DNA from: Aphis gossypii | Lineage: Eukaryota > Arthropoda > Insecta > Hemiptera > Aphididae | Length of the DNA: 64,000 nucleotides | Assembly (NCBI RefSeq): GCF_020184175.1 | Contig: NC_065530.1 | Location: 35,627,260 to 35,691,259 of the forward strand | Direction: 5' to 3' | Part shown: positions 24,501 through 36,117 of the stretch, piece by piece | How positions within the stretch are numbered: position 1 is the stretch's first letter | How the letters are laid out: every line of letters begins with the position of its first letter | Position numbers and translations under genes: made by a program | Notes under the pieces: model-generated | Database searches by the model: none | What the model was told of the DNA's origin: nothing | Seen by the model: only the letters and a program-made list of their open reading frames with translations

Positions 24501-25734
24501 TTAAAGGTTCACATGGTCTTGAATTAATGAAATAAAATTGTCTGTCCTTGGAACTTCTGCCTCCACTATGATCACAACTAGATATATAACCATCTAGTTC
24601 AAAAATATTTGATGTGTCATCTACTTCATCTACAGGAATGACTTTTTTTATAACTAACAAGCTGTTGGCCTGAAAATATCTAAATCAATAAAATCAAATC
24701 ATACATAACAGATACAGATCCTAAATAATTTACCTGTTTAGAACCATAAATGCATGATATGTTTTCTAATACTGTGTTGCTACCATGTGTTGATAGAAGA
24801 ACATTATTCGAAGATTTTGTTTGATTAACACACGATAATCTATAAAAAAAAAAAAATGATTATTCATCTAAAATTAACCATTAAGACTTTTATAAATATA
24901 TTAAAAAAATTAATTTACTTCACTTGAGTAGAAACTAAACAATAACCAGTCACTACTTGAATCATTTTTCCAAATTCTTTTTTTAAATTTCGATGGAACT
25001 CTTTATGTCTTACAGGTAATGAAGAAAATAAATTAGATAAAGTAACAGTTGTTCCAATCTAATTAACATGTAATTTCATTATATATGTAAGTATAAAAAA
25101 CATTTATTTTACAGTGTAATACGTTATTAGGTATTGTATAGAAACATACTTGCTTAGCAATAGGGACTTTCAGTTTAATGTTTCCTGAATGATCAAACAC
25201 TAATTTAATTCCACACTCTTGTGATGAATGTCTAGTGGTCACTGTTACATCACTTAAAGCACATAATGAGCTTAACGCTTCTCCCCGAAAACCAAATGTT
25301 TCTACTGAAGTCAAATCAGCAAAGTCTTGAATTTTAGAAGTATGGTGTTTTAAAGCTATTTACAAAAAAAGATTGTTCTTAGTTTAAGTATCAGTATTAT
25401 AAAATACTAATATAGTTATACCAAGTCCTTCAAAATTGTCTGGATGAACACCAGCTCCATTATCTGTTACTTCTATCAAATCTTTTCCAAATTCTTTTAG
25501 TTTAATTCCAACTGAAGTGGCTCCAGCATCTAAACTGTTTTCTATTAACTCCTTTACAGCTGTAGCCAAGTTCAATACAACCTTAAAAAAATGTATAAAA
25601 ATGTAATATTATAGTAGGTACATTACAAGAGTAACATAATATATAAATACAAATATTATTAGTGTACAATTTACCTGACCAGAGCATATTTTGTGAACAT
25701 CCAATTTATTTATTGGCTTGATTTGACCAGACAT
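21514..25734 (-). CDS. Pms2: PMS2 mismatch-repair endonuclease (MutL alpha subunit)
   Basis: Exons on the minus strand: 25734-25675, 25581-25422, 25355-25150, 25058-24919, 24839-24734, 24669-24499, 24224-24060, 23952-23832, 23417-22627, 22565-22417, 22240-22140, 22070-21973, 21887-21738, 21585-21514. Phases close to 829 residues, near the usual family length. The N-terminal GHKL ATPase motifs are intact: ENSLDAG (34-40), DNGAGV (60-65), GFRGEAL (95-101). VDINVTPDKRQ marks the end of the transducer domain. A long Lys/Asn/Ser-rich linker sits mostly on the 791-nt exon. The C-terminal nuclease motif DQHATDEKYNFE (664-675) matches DQHA-x2-E-x4-E. SRACRKSVMIG and CPHGRPTMRH (808-817) supply zinc-binding residues. 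With MLH1 the family nicks the mismatched strand; that is family knowledge. The donor of the 149-nt exon is GTTAGT, set by phase and by the join LVVPQQLEL. Confidence 0.95.
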
Positions 25735-26671
25735 CTAAAATATTAACGATTTACAACTTCAGCATAAATATGAAAGTATAATGTACTTATAAGACATGTT
25801 CAAGATCGGCACCGGTTAATTATTGTAAAATTGAAAAAAATACTTTAAAGCCATTATCATAATAAAAACAAATTATAAATTCCATAAAATTAATACTTAA
25901 CAGTAATGAGTAAACTTTGGTTAGTTAAAATAATATGAAATACTTTTAACCAATGACCAAAATATCTGCAAATTAGCCTTGGAGAGAAATCATGACAAAT
26001 TGTATGTCACTTTTTTTAAACGTTTAGTACATCATCTGTCCTGGTTGTCCTGTATTATTGCTTAAAGTGTTTAATAACTAATTATATCAATTATTATTTA
26101 TTACGCAAATATGTTTGTGCTATTTCATAATACACAATGAAGTCACGATCGAATAACACTACATAGTACACGCCTAAGACCTAAGTAGTATAATAATAAT
26201 TATTATACATTATAATTTTATAGTGGATGGAAATTCAAAAATTGTCCGTTCGCCGGCGGGCGGCGATGTTTTGCGATATTTGATGATAACAATAATAAAT
26301 AATAATGTATGGTCCGCATAGATAATATATATATATATATATTATTATATATTGTTCTGTGATATTATCTATGTATTTGTTAAATTTAAGGTTGGCACAC
26401 TACATGTAAATAGTGATAAGTGATTATATGATAAGGATTAGTGTTTTTTGTTTAGGTTTTGATAATCATTTTGATAAAAATTCACGATCGCTTAGTTAAA
26501 TCAAATCAATGTACGTAGTACTCGACTACTCGTAGACCGTAGTACAGTGCAGTATACTATTATAGTACTCATACTAAATAGAAAATAGTTTTGTGAAGTG
26601 TTTATTAGTTTAAATTTTAAATATTATTTCTGTTTTTGGTCAACCCTATTTTTTTGTGAATTTATAACAAA
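25735..26671. promoter_or_regulatory. Divergent intergenic region between PMS2 and CDC73
   Basis: A 937-base head-to-head spacer that must hold both promoters. It includes a short GC-rich island at 26250-26266 (CGCCGGCGGGCGGCGAT) in otherwise AT-rich sequence, and a (TA)n tract at 26326-26341. The island could mark a shared CpG-containing promoter core, but no defined element was identified. Confidence 0.45.
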
Positions 26672-29600
26672 ATGGCAGACCCACTAACTTTCTTAAGGAC
26701 TTACAATATTAACAAAAAAGAAATCATAATTAAAGACAATCACATATTGTTTGGTGACTTATCTTGGTCAAAAACTGTTAATACAAACTTCTTAATGTAT
26801 GGGTAAGTAAACCGGTATAAAATTCATATACCATTATCTATATAAGGAATAGTTCACGACTTAATGCAACTATGAAGGTATTATACAATGTTCAATTTAT
26901 TCATCGGTATCAAGCTAGTAACAATAAGCATTAATATATTTATCTTATGAATGTACCTACTTATTTTGTATATGATATTATAGTTCTGGTAAAGATGGGG
27001 CACCAAAAGAGTATTATACATTGGAATGTCTATTATTCCTTTTAAAGAATGTTACACTCACGCATCCAGTGTATGTGCGACAAGCAGCTGTAAGTAATTA
27101 AATACTGTTTGAGTATCAATTATCTGATTTGATTTTAACAAATTGTAATGGGTTATTAGGCTGAAAATATACCAGTTGTAAGAAGACCAGATCGAAGGGA
27201 ACTTTTAGCTTACCTTAATGGTGAATTATCTACATCTGCTAGTATTGATCGTAGTGCTCCTCTTGAAATTCCAACTCAGGTTAAATTTAAATTTATAATT
27301 TTTTTTTTTTTTACAATTAGATTTATGTGTTAAATATTTCAAACAGGTTAAACGAAGTGCTGTTGAAGATGTACAAGAATCAGTTGCAAAAAAACCTCGT
27401 ATGGAAGATACTTTACAAGTTCAAAGGGTTAAACAACAATTGGCTGCACGTTTGGATGCTCCTAAGGAGTCTGCTGTCAATGTTGATAATATCAAGTAAT
27501 GAATTCTGAATAAATACAATATTTTAAAAAAGTTGTTAAATTACTTTTGTGTAATTATTCTTTTAAGTCATTATTCAAGTTTTGAATTTATTAAATAAAA
27601 TAATTGTTGTCAATATATGTTTATAGATGAGGTATAGTCCCATTATTTAGTCCTATAACTGCAAGTTTAAATGGCCTGGAATAAGCTTAAAAACATATAG
27701 GTATCTTTAAATACATTATAATATACATTTTAACTATTTTTAATAGATCACTTTCGGAAGCTATGTCTGTTGAAAAAATTGCTGCAATTAAAGCTAAACG
27801 TCTGGCAAAAAAACGTACTACCATTAAAGGACACGATGATATTGGTCTTGGTCCAGATCTTAGAGTTATGTTGGATTTTGATGTAGATATAACAAAGGAT
27901 ATCATTAAACGAGAAAGAAAATGGAGAACTCGTACTACTATTCTACAAAGCAATGGAAAAGTAATTAACAAATATAGTTAATTTTAATATTATTTTAAAA
28001 AGAGGTTATAGACACATTTATGTATTAATTTGTATTGAAGGTTTTTGGAAAAAATATTTTTGCAATACTTCAATCACAAAAAAATCGCGAAGATGGAAGG
28101 TCACGTCCATCACATAGTATGTCAACTACACCACGTGTAGCACCTCCAAAACCCACTGTACCACAGCCAACTGTTTATAATCGTTATGATCAAGAAAGAT
28201 TTATTAAATCAAGAGAAGGTTAGTCAATTCCCTAAATATCATTCTGCTTTATTAATTTTGAAACTTATTTAAAATGGTTTTTAACTTAAAAATTTTGATG
28301 TTTAGATACTGAAGGCTTTAAAATTGATACTATGGGTACTTATCATGGTATGACATTGAAATCTGTGACTGAAGGAACAATTCCAAAAAAGCCAGTAGCG
28401 ACTGTCACTCCCGTACAACAATCTGCTCGCCCTGGGCCACATGTAAGTCATCAACTTGTAATTATAATTATAAATTGGTAATCAATGGCGATTTAACTTT
28501 ATTTATTTATTTTAAAGTAATATTACATTTTTAATTGTTTTTAAAAGTTTACGGAAAATGAAATTTTGGTGAGTTTAAAATAATTTTAATTAATACAATT
28601 ATTATTAGTTTTTGGTACAAATAATAGGTTTTTAGTATTGACATATTATATTTATTGCATTTAGTAATGACAAAATGTCTACTTTTTTTTGTGTAGCATT
28701 TAAGACAAGAGGAAATTAAGATGTTAAAAATAGTTAAAATAATAACTATTGTAAAAATAATGGTTATTTGAAACTTTAAGTATTTTTTCTTACCAATATT
28801 TGTTTATAAAATAATATAATAAAAATTATTGTTGTATAACAAAAACATTCTTTGCTTCATAATAATTCGTTATTTGGAACTAGTTGTACTTATTTATAAA
28901 TAAAAGTGCTTTTTAATGTATTGGTTATAATTATTATTATTTTATGCCTCTACTGGCACTAAAAGTTTCATTGAATAATGAAAATAAAAATTGTTATTTT
29001 TATCAATTTTTCTTATATTTTCTTAAATTTTACTATTAAGTTGATATTTATACTATACATTTCAGTCAAAATAACTATTTTACTATACTTGATATTTTGT
29101 TAATTAGTAAAAAGATAAGTTTGATATTATTTTCTTCCACTTCATGAAATATTTATAAACCATGTATATGTTTTTGGGGTTTTTGCCATTATTTTGCAGT
29201 TTAGATATCTTAAGTTAGCTTTGATACCTAAAACCTTAAGTTAAATTAAAAATATAATATATTGTTGTTTATTATGATTATGAAATATTATTATATTAAC
29301 TGTAAAGTAATAATGGGTAAAGTAGCATAATAAGTAGTGATAAAAGCTTTACCCAAAATCGGATAGAGTTAGAAAACCAAATTGTCTGTACCCAGCCTAA
29401 AAACATATATATGTTAAAATAAATAATAGTATCAATGCATGTTCAATAGATATTCGTATTATTTTGTAGAGGGGGAGGAGGAAAGAGATTATCGATGGAT
29501 ATCATTGTCTGTATTTTGTTACAGATCGAGTGTCTGTACACTACCTATAGTATTATTCAATTTAATAATTTTTATTGTTATATAATATGTAGGCCAAATT

Positions 29601-32015
29601 GACTGCTTCTCAACAAGCTAAACAAAGAATATCAAGGACTCCAATTATCGTCATCCCTGCTGGACAGTCTTCATTGATATCTATGCATAATGCTCGAGAA
29701 ATTTTACAAGATCTAAAGTAAATATTTATTTTTTTAACATATGAAAATATTTTTAAACTTAATTATGTAAAAGTAATTTCTTTTATTTGTATATACAAAT
29801 TCTCCATTATATTATCTGAATAATTGTTCTAGATTAATGTTTTAAGAAGTATTTTACAATTTATTTAGCAGCAAATTCTGATTAAATAATTATTCATTGT
29901 TATAAAGATTTGTTTCAACTGAAGAAAAAAAACAAAATGGATCAAAACGTGATAATGAATTACTTTTGCAACGTCGTAAAGATGGAGGCATCACAGTGCC
30001 TTATCGTGTGGTTGACAACCCTCAAAGACTGACTCAAGGAGAATGGGATAGAGTGGTTGCTGTGTTTGTTATGGGACCTGCATGGCAGTTTAAAGGGTGG
30101 CCATGGGATGGAAATCCTGTAGAAATTTTTTCTAAAAGTAAATTCTATTTGAATATTTCATATTTATATCATGATTTTATTTTGCATTAATATATTATAT
30201 GTATGCATTCATATTAAATGGTTGGGTTGAATTACATTCATCAATCTAAATAATTAAACTTTGGTACCCAGCCTAAAAAAAAATCTATATTTCTTACCTA
30301 AATAGACAATTAAGTTTAATTTGGATTTAAGAAAGTATAAAAAAAGGTAAATTAAAAATTTAGATACAGTTAACAGTTAAAATGGATTATGTTTAACTCA
30401 TAACTATTTATTGATATTCATTAATAATGTATTATACTATATTTTTAATAGATTTTATGGAATTTTAATAATTATAAATTAAAGAACAGTTTAAGTTATG
30501 TTACACATTCCCTAAAATAATGTATAATTGAATCTTTAAAATAACTAAAATGAAATTATATAATAAAACTAAACATACATTTTTAGGGATAATATAATTA
30601 AAGATAAAATATATATATTATATATATATATATATAATTAATAATAACAATAATAATTTATCTATTATCTATCCATCTTATTTATCTATTATGTTGTATA
30701 ATTTTTAGTATGTGCATTTCACTTAAAATTTGATGAAATGAAGTTGGATACAAATGTGGCCAAATGGGCTGTTAATGTTTTGCAAATATCAAGGACCCGA
30801 CGTCATTTAGACAGAGCAACCCTTATGGTATTCTGGGAAAAATTAGACAAGTATGTTATATAACATTTTATATGAATATAATTTAACACAAAAACATAAT
30901 AATTCAATGTATACATAAAAGTATGAAAAACTGAATTATTAATAAATAAATGTAAATTAATATAAATAGTAATTTAATGAACTGCTAATAATCATATTAT
31001 AGTTAATGTCTTAAATAATGTCCATGTTACATAATATTATTTTTAACAAATAATAATAATAATAATTAAAACTTATTTTGATAGATTATATTAATGACAA
31101 TCTAGATGTATTGTAGCGTAAAAACCTAATTTTTAGTTTTACTTAAAATTGAATAATTTAAATAATAGTTATAGTTAAATTTTTCAATTTTTCAGTTAAT
31201 CAAACTAAATTATTATAACACAGTACTAATAGATTTAAAATCTTCTAATTAATATAATGCAGGTCAATCAAAATACTAAGTAATACCTTTTTAAAAACAA
31301 AGTTTTTCTTTACTGAGTAATATTATTCAAAACCTAATCTGTATTACAACTAAGGTTTTATGATTTAATTTAATAAGACAAATAAAACATACATTATAAC
31401 CTGGATTATCTGTGTTCGCAATTCACTTCTAAAAATGTGTATGTATCAAAAGTAAAGAAATAAGCATGTAATCAGTACATAATATAATATTGCTCTCTAT
31501 ATAGTAAGTTGAGAAAAGTTGTGAACGATAAAAATAATAATTAATTAAATCATAGGATTAAAAAAATAATTTAAATATTTTAAGCCCTGATATAAATTTA
31601 TAACTAGATATGAACACATAAATTTATATCATTGTTAAACAATTAGCAAATAAATATTCTCGATTAACCATGGTTTTCATTTATCTGTATGACCTCACCA
31701 TCATTACCCTGAATAATTTTGGTTCTATTGTACTCATAAAATCAAGTTACATTATATAAAAAAAAAAAAAACAACAACAGTTAAATGTTTTAGTTCTATG
31801 AAATGTATAAAAAATAATTGAGTGCTATTTGTATAACGCCTACTACTAATATTATTTTAAAACTAAAATTACTTAACTATGTAATAAGATTTTTTAGTAT
31901 TTTTTCATTGTTTTTAATTTTTAATGTTAATATGTTTACTAGATTGAAGTATGAATAATTTTCTGTTTTTTTTTTCAGACACATATTGAAATGTAAACCA
32001 AGCTTAAGATTTTAG
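26672..32015 (+). CDS. Cdc73: CDC73/parafibromin (Drosophila hyrax), Paf1 complex subunit
   Basis: Exons: 26672-26802, 26984-27089, 27160-27279, 27347-27495, 27747-27960, 28041-28218, 28306-28442, 29593-29717, 29908-30137, 30709-30850, 31979-32015; all phases close to 522 residues, close to the animal family length. The N-terminus MADPLTFLRTYNINKKEI is near-invariant in animals. The region includes RRPDRRELLAYLNGE, the basic segment IAAIKAKRLAKKR, and FGKNIFAILQSQK. The C-terminal Ras-like domain starts near residue 360 with SRTPIIVIPAG and contains VPYRVVD, GPAWQFKGWPW and RRHLDRATLMVFWE, ending in SLRF. Parafibromin acts in the nucleus in transcription elongation and histone modification and, in flies, Wnt signalling. 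A possible 21-nt microexon in the 28443-29592 intron is listed as a finding. AATAAA at 32555-32560 is a candidate poly(A) signal. Confidence 0.95.
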
Positions 32016-32649
32016 AAAATATTTTATGTAATGACAATTGATTTATCCTTGAGCTTGTATAATATTTTTTCAATAATTACGGTATTGCTCATTATTGTAT
32101 TAGTAATACAGTAACTAGGTTGATTTAAATATTGTTATCTTAATTTATACTTGGTCTCTACATCAAAATAATTTTTTTTTATAGTTGATTGGAAAAAAAA
32201 AAATTACCTTTATATCAACATAAACCATCAATAGGTCTTATTGTAATTTTATATCATTAAGCCTACTTTTTTATTTTATTTATCATGTTATGTCTAGCAT
32301 TATTTTATATTTAAAAATATTTAAATATTTAACAACTTGTACTGCAAAATTGTAAATATTGGTAATCATTCATTATTATAACTTTAATGATAACTGAGGC
32401 AGTACCTATTCATTTTTGTATGCTAGCCAAAGTTTTTTTTCCTTTTCATCATAAAACTGTTATTTTATAATTTTAATTAATTGTCAAAGTATTGAAGTAA
32501 AATAATTATTTTGACATATTGATATTGTGATTATACAACATATTTTATAAATTTAATAAAGATTTAATCGTGTAATGAAATAGTTTTAGATTTTGAACGA
32601 AGTGATGAATGTATTGATTTTACAATGATGTGTGTTTTTTTTTGTTTTT

Positions 32650-33990
32650 GTGTTTGTGTACAGCATAACTAGTCAAAATAATGCTTCAATTTCAAACTTT
32701 GGGGGTGGTTTCCAATGGCAAAGTGAATATTCTTGGTGCATTATAGAGGTCAAAAGTAAACATTTTCCAACGGTTTTCAAAAAAATCAAGAAAAACAAAA
32801 AAAAGTGACGGAAAAACGGGAATTTTTACGCAAAACCAGTTTTCGACCAAATCGATTTTTTTATATGGTTGTTGTTCAAAAACTAATCACTGTATATACT
32901 TAAAATTTTCACCAAATGTTTATGTTAGTGTTATCTATATACAGTTAAATTTTCAAAAAATTTTGATTTTTTTTTTAATTATTTATAGACCACTGAAATT
33001 TTCGATTTTTATGAGATTTTTTTTTTTTGAAGTGTCGATAAAAATATTTTGAATGACCAAAAAAACTTGAAAACTGAATACAAGGTTCCTTACGAGTTGT
33101 TTTTATTGTAGCTAAAAAAATTTAAAATCGTTAGTCACAATCCTTTTTTATAAGCGTTTATAGTTCAATTTTTTACGATATCTGTTGAAATCGCAAAAAT
33201 TTACAAGTAATTTTGAAGTTGAAAAATCATAACATTTTTTTGTGTTTATAACAAAGTATTAAAAATACAATAATAAAATTTCCATGAGTTTTCCTTCAAG
33301 TAGCTATAGAGAAAACTCGAAGCATCATTATAGGAAAAATTTTAAGTGCGCTTGAATTTAAAATTTTTACGAAATAGTGTAACGAAAACGATTTATCCTC
33401 AAACGATTTAAAATATTTGTTATCATTCAAAAAGTATAAGTTGTAGATACTTGAAATTTTCACCAGTTATTTAGATTGTCATTTTCTGTACATGATTTAA
33501 TTTTCAAAATATTTTGACTTTTTTTGAGCTATTTATCGACAACTGAAATTTTTAATTTTTTTGAAGTATCGATCAAATTTTTTTGGCCCAATCAAAATAC
33601 TTGAAAAAAATAATACAAAGTTCCTTATAAGTTATTCTTATAGTGATTCAAAAATTATAAGAATACATATAGGCACATTTTTTTTTTATTAGCATTTGAA
33701 GTTCAAATATTGACAAAAATTCGTCAAAATCATGAATATTTGCAAATTATTTTGTAGGTATAATTCATAAAATTTTTTTCATAAGTAGCTAAGAGTTGAA
33801 AATTTAATACAAGATTTTTCATAAGTTTAGCTTACAATAATTATAAAATAACTTAAATTCTGGTGTATTCAGGCCATTGAAACATAAATCACCTTTTTCA
33901 CCAACCATTCGAAAGGATATCCTAGGCTGACAAATCATCTTCGTTCAGAATCGTTTTTTGTATACAATGATACCTATCATTGGATTCAAA
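32650..33990. repeat. Interspersed AT-rich repeat with an internal ~0.5-kb duplication
   Basis: The block about 32851-33395 is repeated in diverged form at about 33401-33850. Both contain, in the same order, TTCAAAAA..., a TACTT(A/G)AAATTTTCACC word, TAATTTTCAAAATATTTTGA-like sequence, an ACTGAAATTTT word, GAAGT(G/A)TCGAT and AC(A/T)A(A/G)GTTCCTTA. The left flank (GTGACGGAAAAACGGGAATTTTTACGC) and right flank (GACAAATCATCTTCGTTCAGAATCG) look like a dispersed aphid repeat; a weaker relative of the right flank occurs near 63205-63260. No coding capacity was found. Confidence 0.65.
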
Positions 33991-35076
33991 TTTAACACTC
34001 CTATAATATATAATAGTGATTTACACAGCACCTAATGTACACCAGAGCAGTACCCACTTACCCGCTTTTGTTACCATTATTATTGAGGTGTATGCGAAAG
34101 GTTTTAAATTTTTTTTTAAAAATGGAAACATAAATTTGATCACTAAATATGGTTTAGAAAACTTTTACATAAAGGAGTATATTGTTCTTCTAGCCTTCTA
34201 GTTTAAATGCAGTAAACCAAAAAAAAAAAAAAAATTAAAAATTCTAAAATTTGGATTTTTCAGTGGAACATGCTTTAAGTAAAATAATGCATAACAAAAA
34301 GGATATGGGCAATATTTTATTGTTAAGACAGTAAATTATCGAACAATTCAGTTGGTTACTAAGAAAAAATGTTGTAAAATAACTAACTTCGAGTAACTTA
34401 CTTTTAGAAAGTACCTAATGAAGTTATTTTACTCGTTCCTTGTTGTTTAGAGATTAAAATGATGAGATACTTTTCCCGTTACTCAAATAAAATTGCAATG
34501 AAATTATTAGGTATTTTACTTTTCAATCTAAAAAGTTATTAAGTTACTCCTCATTACAAAAAAAAAAAAAAAAACAATTAATAGGTGCATAACAATATTA
34601 CTATGACTATTGTGTTATTTAATAGGTTTCTGTTGCATTATCTATTGCAATATTGCAATATACTGTATTATTTCAAACTATATTAAATTCGTCCTGTACT
34701 GTTAAAATAAAATATTTTTCATTTTTAAGTTTTGTTGTCGAGTCTGTATGTTTGTAAACTTGTAATTGCGACAGAGTTTTAAAACAGTTATTTTTAAAAC
34801 GTTAAATAGAAAAATTGAGTAATAATATACCTTTGAATTTATATTCTGACTTCTGTTAATAGTGCTCATACAAAATTATCTTTAATATAAAGTAAATAAA
34901 AAATATAAAAAATATATTAAAAAATAAATATTTATATTTTTTTTTATGTTATATTAATTTTATTTAATGTAATATTAATACATATAGGTAATATAAAACT
35001 TAAAAACTTAAATTCAGTTTAGGAAGAAAATGCATGAGACATATTATAATATATATTATAATATTGTATATTTTTT

Positions 35077-35847
35077 TGGCTGTAGCCATTTTCCTCTAAA
35101 AACGAGATACCGTTTGGCGTTTTCCTCATAAAAAAAATTGGTTTACATTTTCTCCTTGATTATTTTCAATTAAAATTTAAAATGATGTCTATTTTCTTCC
35201 AATAAAATTCTGAAATTGGTTCTTGGATTATAAATACGTTTGGGCCCATATTTTTTAATTCCATGAGAAGTTTTTTTTATGTTTTATTGAAAATTTTATG
35301 AGAATTATACCTAACGATAATAGAACGAGTCAGTATGCTGGCTATTTAACAGACACGTACATTTCAGAAAATGTTACATTTCCACCACTTGTTTGGGTAG
35401 AATCATCATCTTCATTATTACGAACTACCAATGCACGTGAGTCATTCAATTCGCATTTTAAAGACAATTTTTATAAAGAAAAAGCAAATGTATTTATGTG
35501 GCTCAATATTATGAAGCAAATTCACACTAATATTTATTGTAAAATAAGAAGTATTCATTCTCCATAAAAATCGAGATTACCTAGCAAACAAACGCCGTGA
35601 AGCAATCGACAATGCAATTATTAAAAATTGCAAAATGGAGACATTTCTAGGTATGTTTTTATAAAAAGTAAAATAATTTTTCATATCTATTATTTCTAAT
35701 TTTTTCTTTTCTTTAAACCGGTATTCATTTGTTGCTGAAATTTTTTATAATTATAATAAAATATAATATTATATACTATATAATTGAGAAAAATGGACAG
35801 TTGAGGAAAACGGTATCTCGTTTTTGGAGAAAAATGGACCCGCCCAT
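35077..35847 (+). mobile_element. MULE (Mutator-like) relic with terminal inverted repeats
   Basis: The left end contains CCATTTTCCTCTAAAAACGA followed by GATACCG and TTTTCCTCA (35086-35128). The complement of the right end (35803-35846) reads CCATTTTTCTCCAAAAACGA followed by GATACCGTTTTCCTC. These are inverted repeats of about 35-50 bases enclosing about 770 bases. Inside, 35298-35567 encodes 89 residues with YAGYLTDTYISENVTFPPLVW and RTTNARESFNSHF, characteristic of the C-terminal part of MULE-type transposases found with FLYWCH proteins in aphids. The ORF ends abruptly and the family's continuation is out of frame, so the copy is a dead deletion derivative. Confidence 0.75.
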
Positions 35848-36069
35848 TTTTTTTAGTACGTATAAAGAAATTAAAAATATTACCTAATTATTTAAAAAAT
35901 AATAATGTAATACACCTGTCACATTTGCCAATGACAAATTCCAATATGTCAGCTGGTCTCTGGGAACCTTCCGGTTTCCCGGTAGGCCAAGCTGTCTCTG
36001 CAGGCTCTAATTATTATGGTTAAATCAAATCTTACAGCATTCTTGCTTATGAATCAAGTTTTTATTACC

Positions 36070-36117
36070 ATTGATTTTAGAATATACTAGGTATATAATA
36101 TATATTCTAAAATCAAT
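36070..36117. repeat. Perfect 17-bp inverted repeat, possible hairpin
   Basis: The arms ATTGATTTTAGAATATA (36070-36086) and TATATTCTAAAATCAAT (36101-36117) are exact reverse complements separated by 14 bases. It could be the remnant of a miniature palindromic transposon or simply an AT-rich hairpin. The stem is too short for a typical pre-miRNA. Confidence 0.7.

Noticed and set aside
35298..35567. Functional MULE transposase gene
   Set aside because: Only an 89-residue C-terminal fragment remains, it ends early, the family's continuation is out of frame, and no catalytic region is present.
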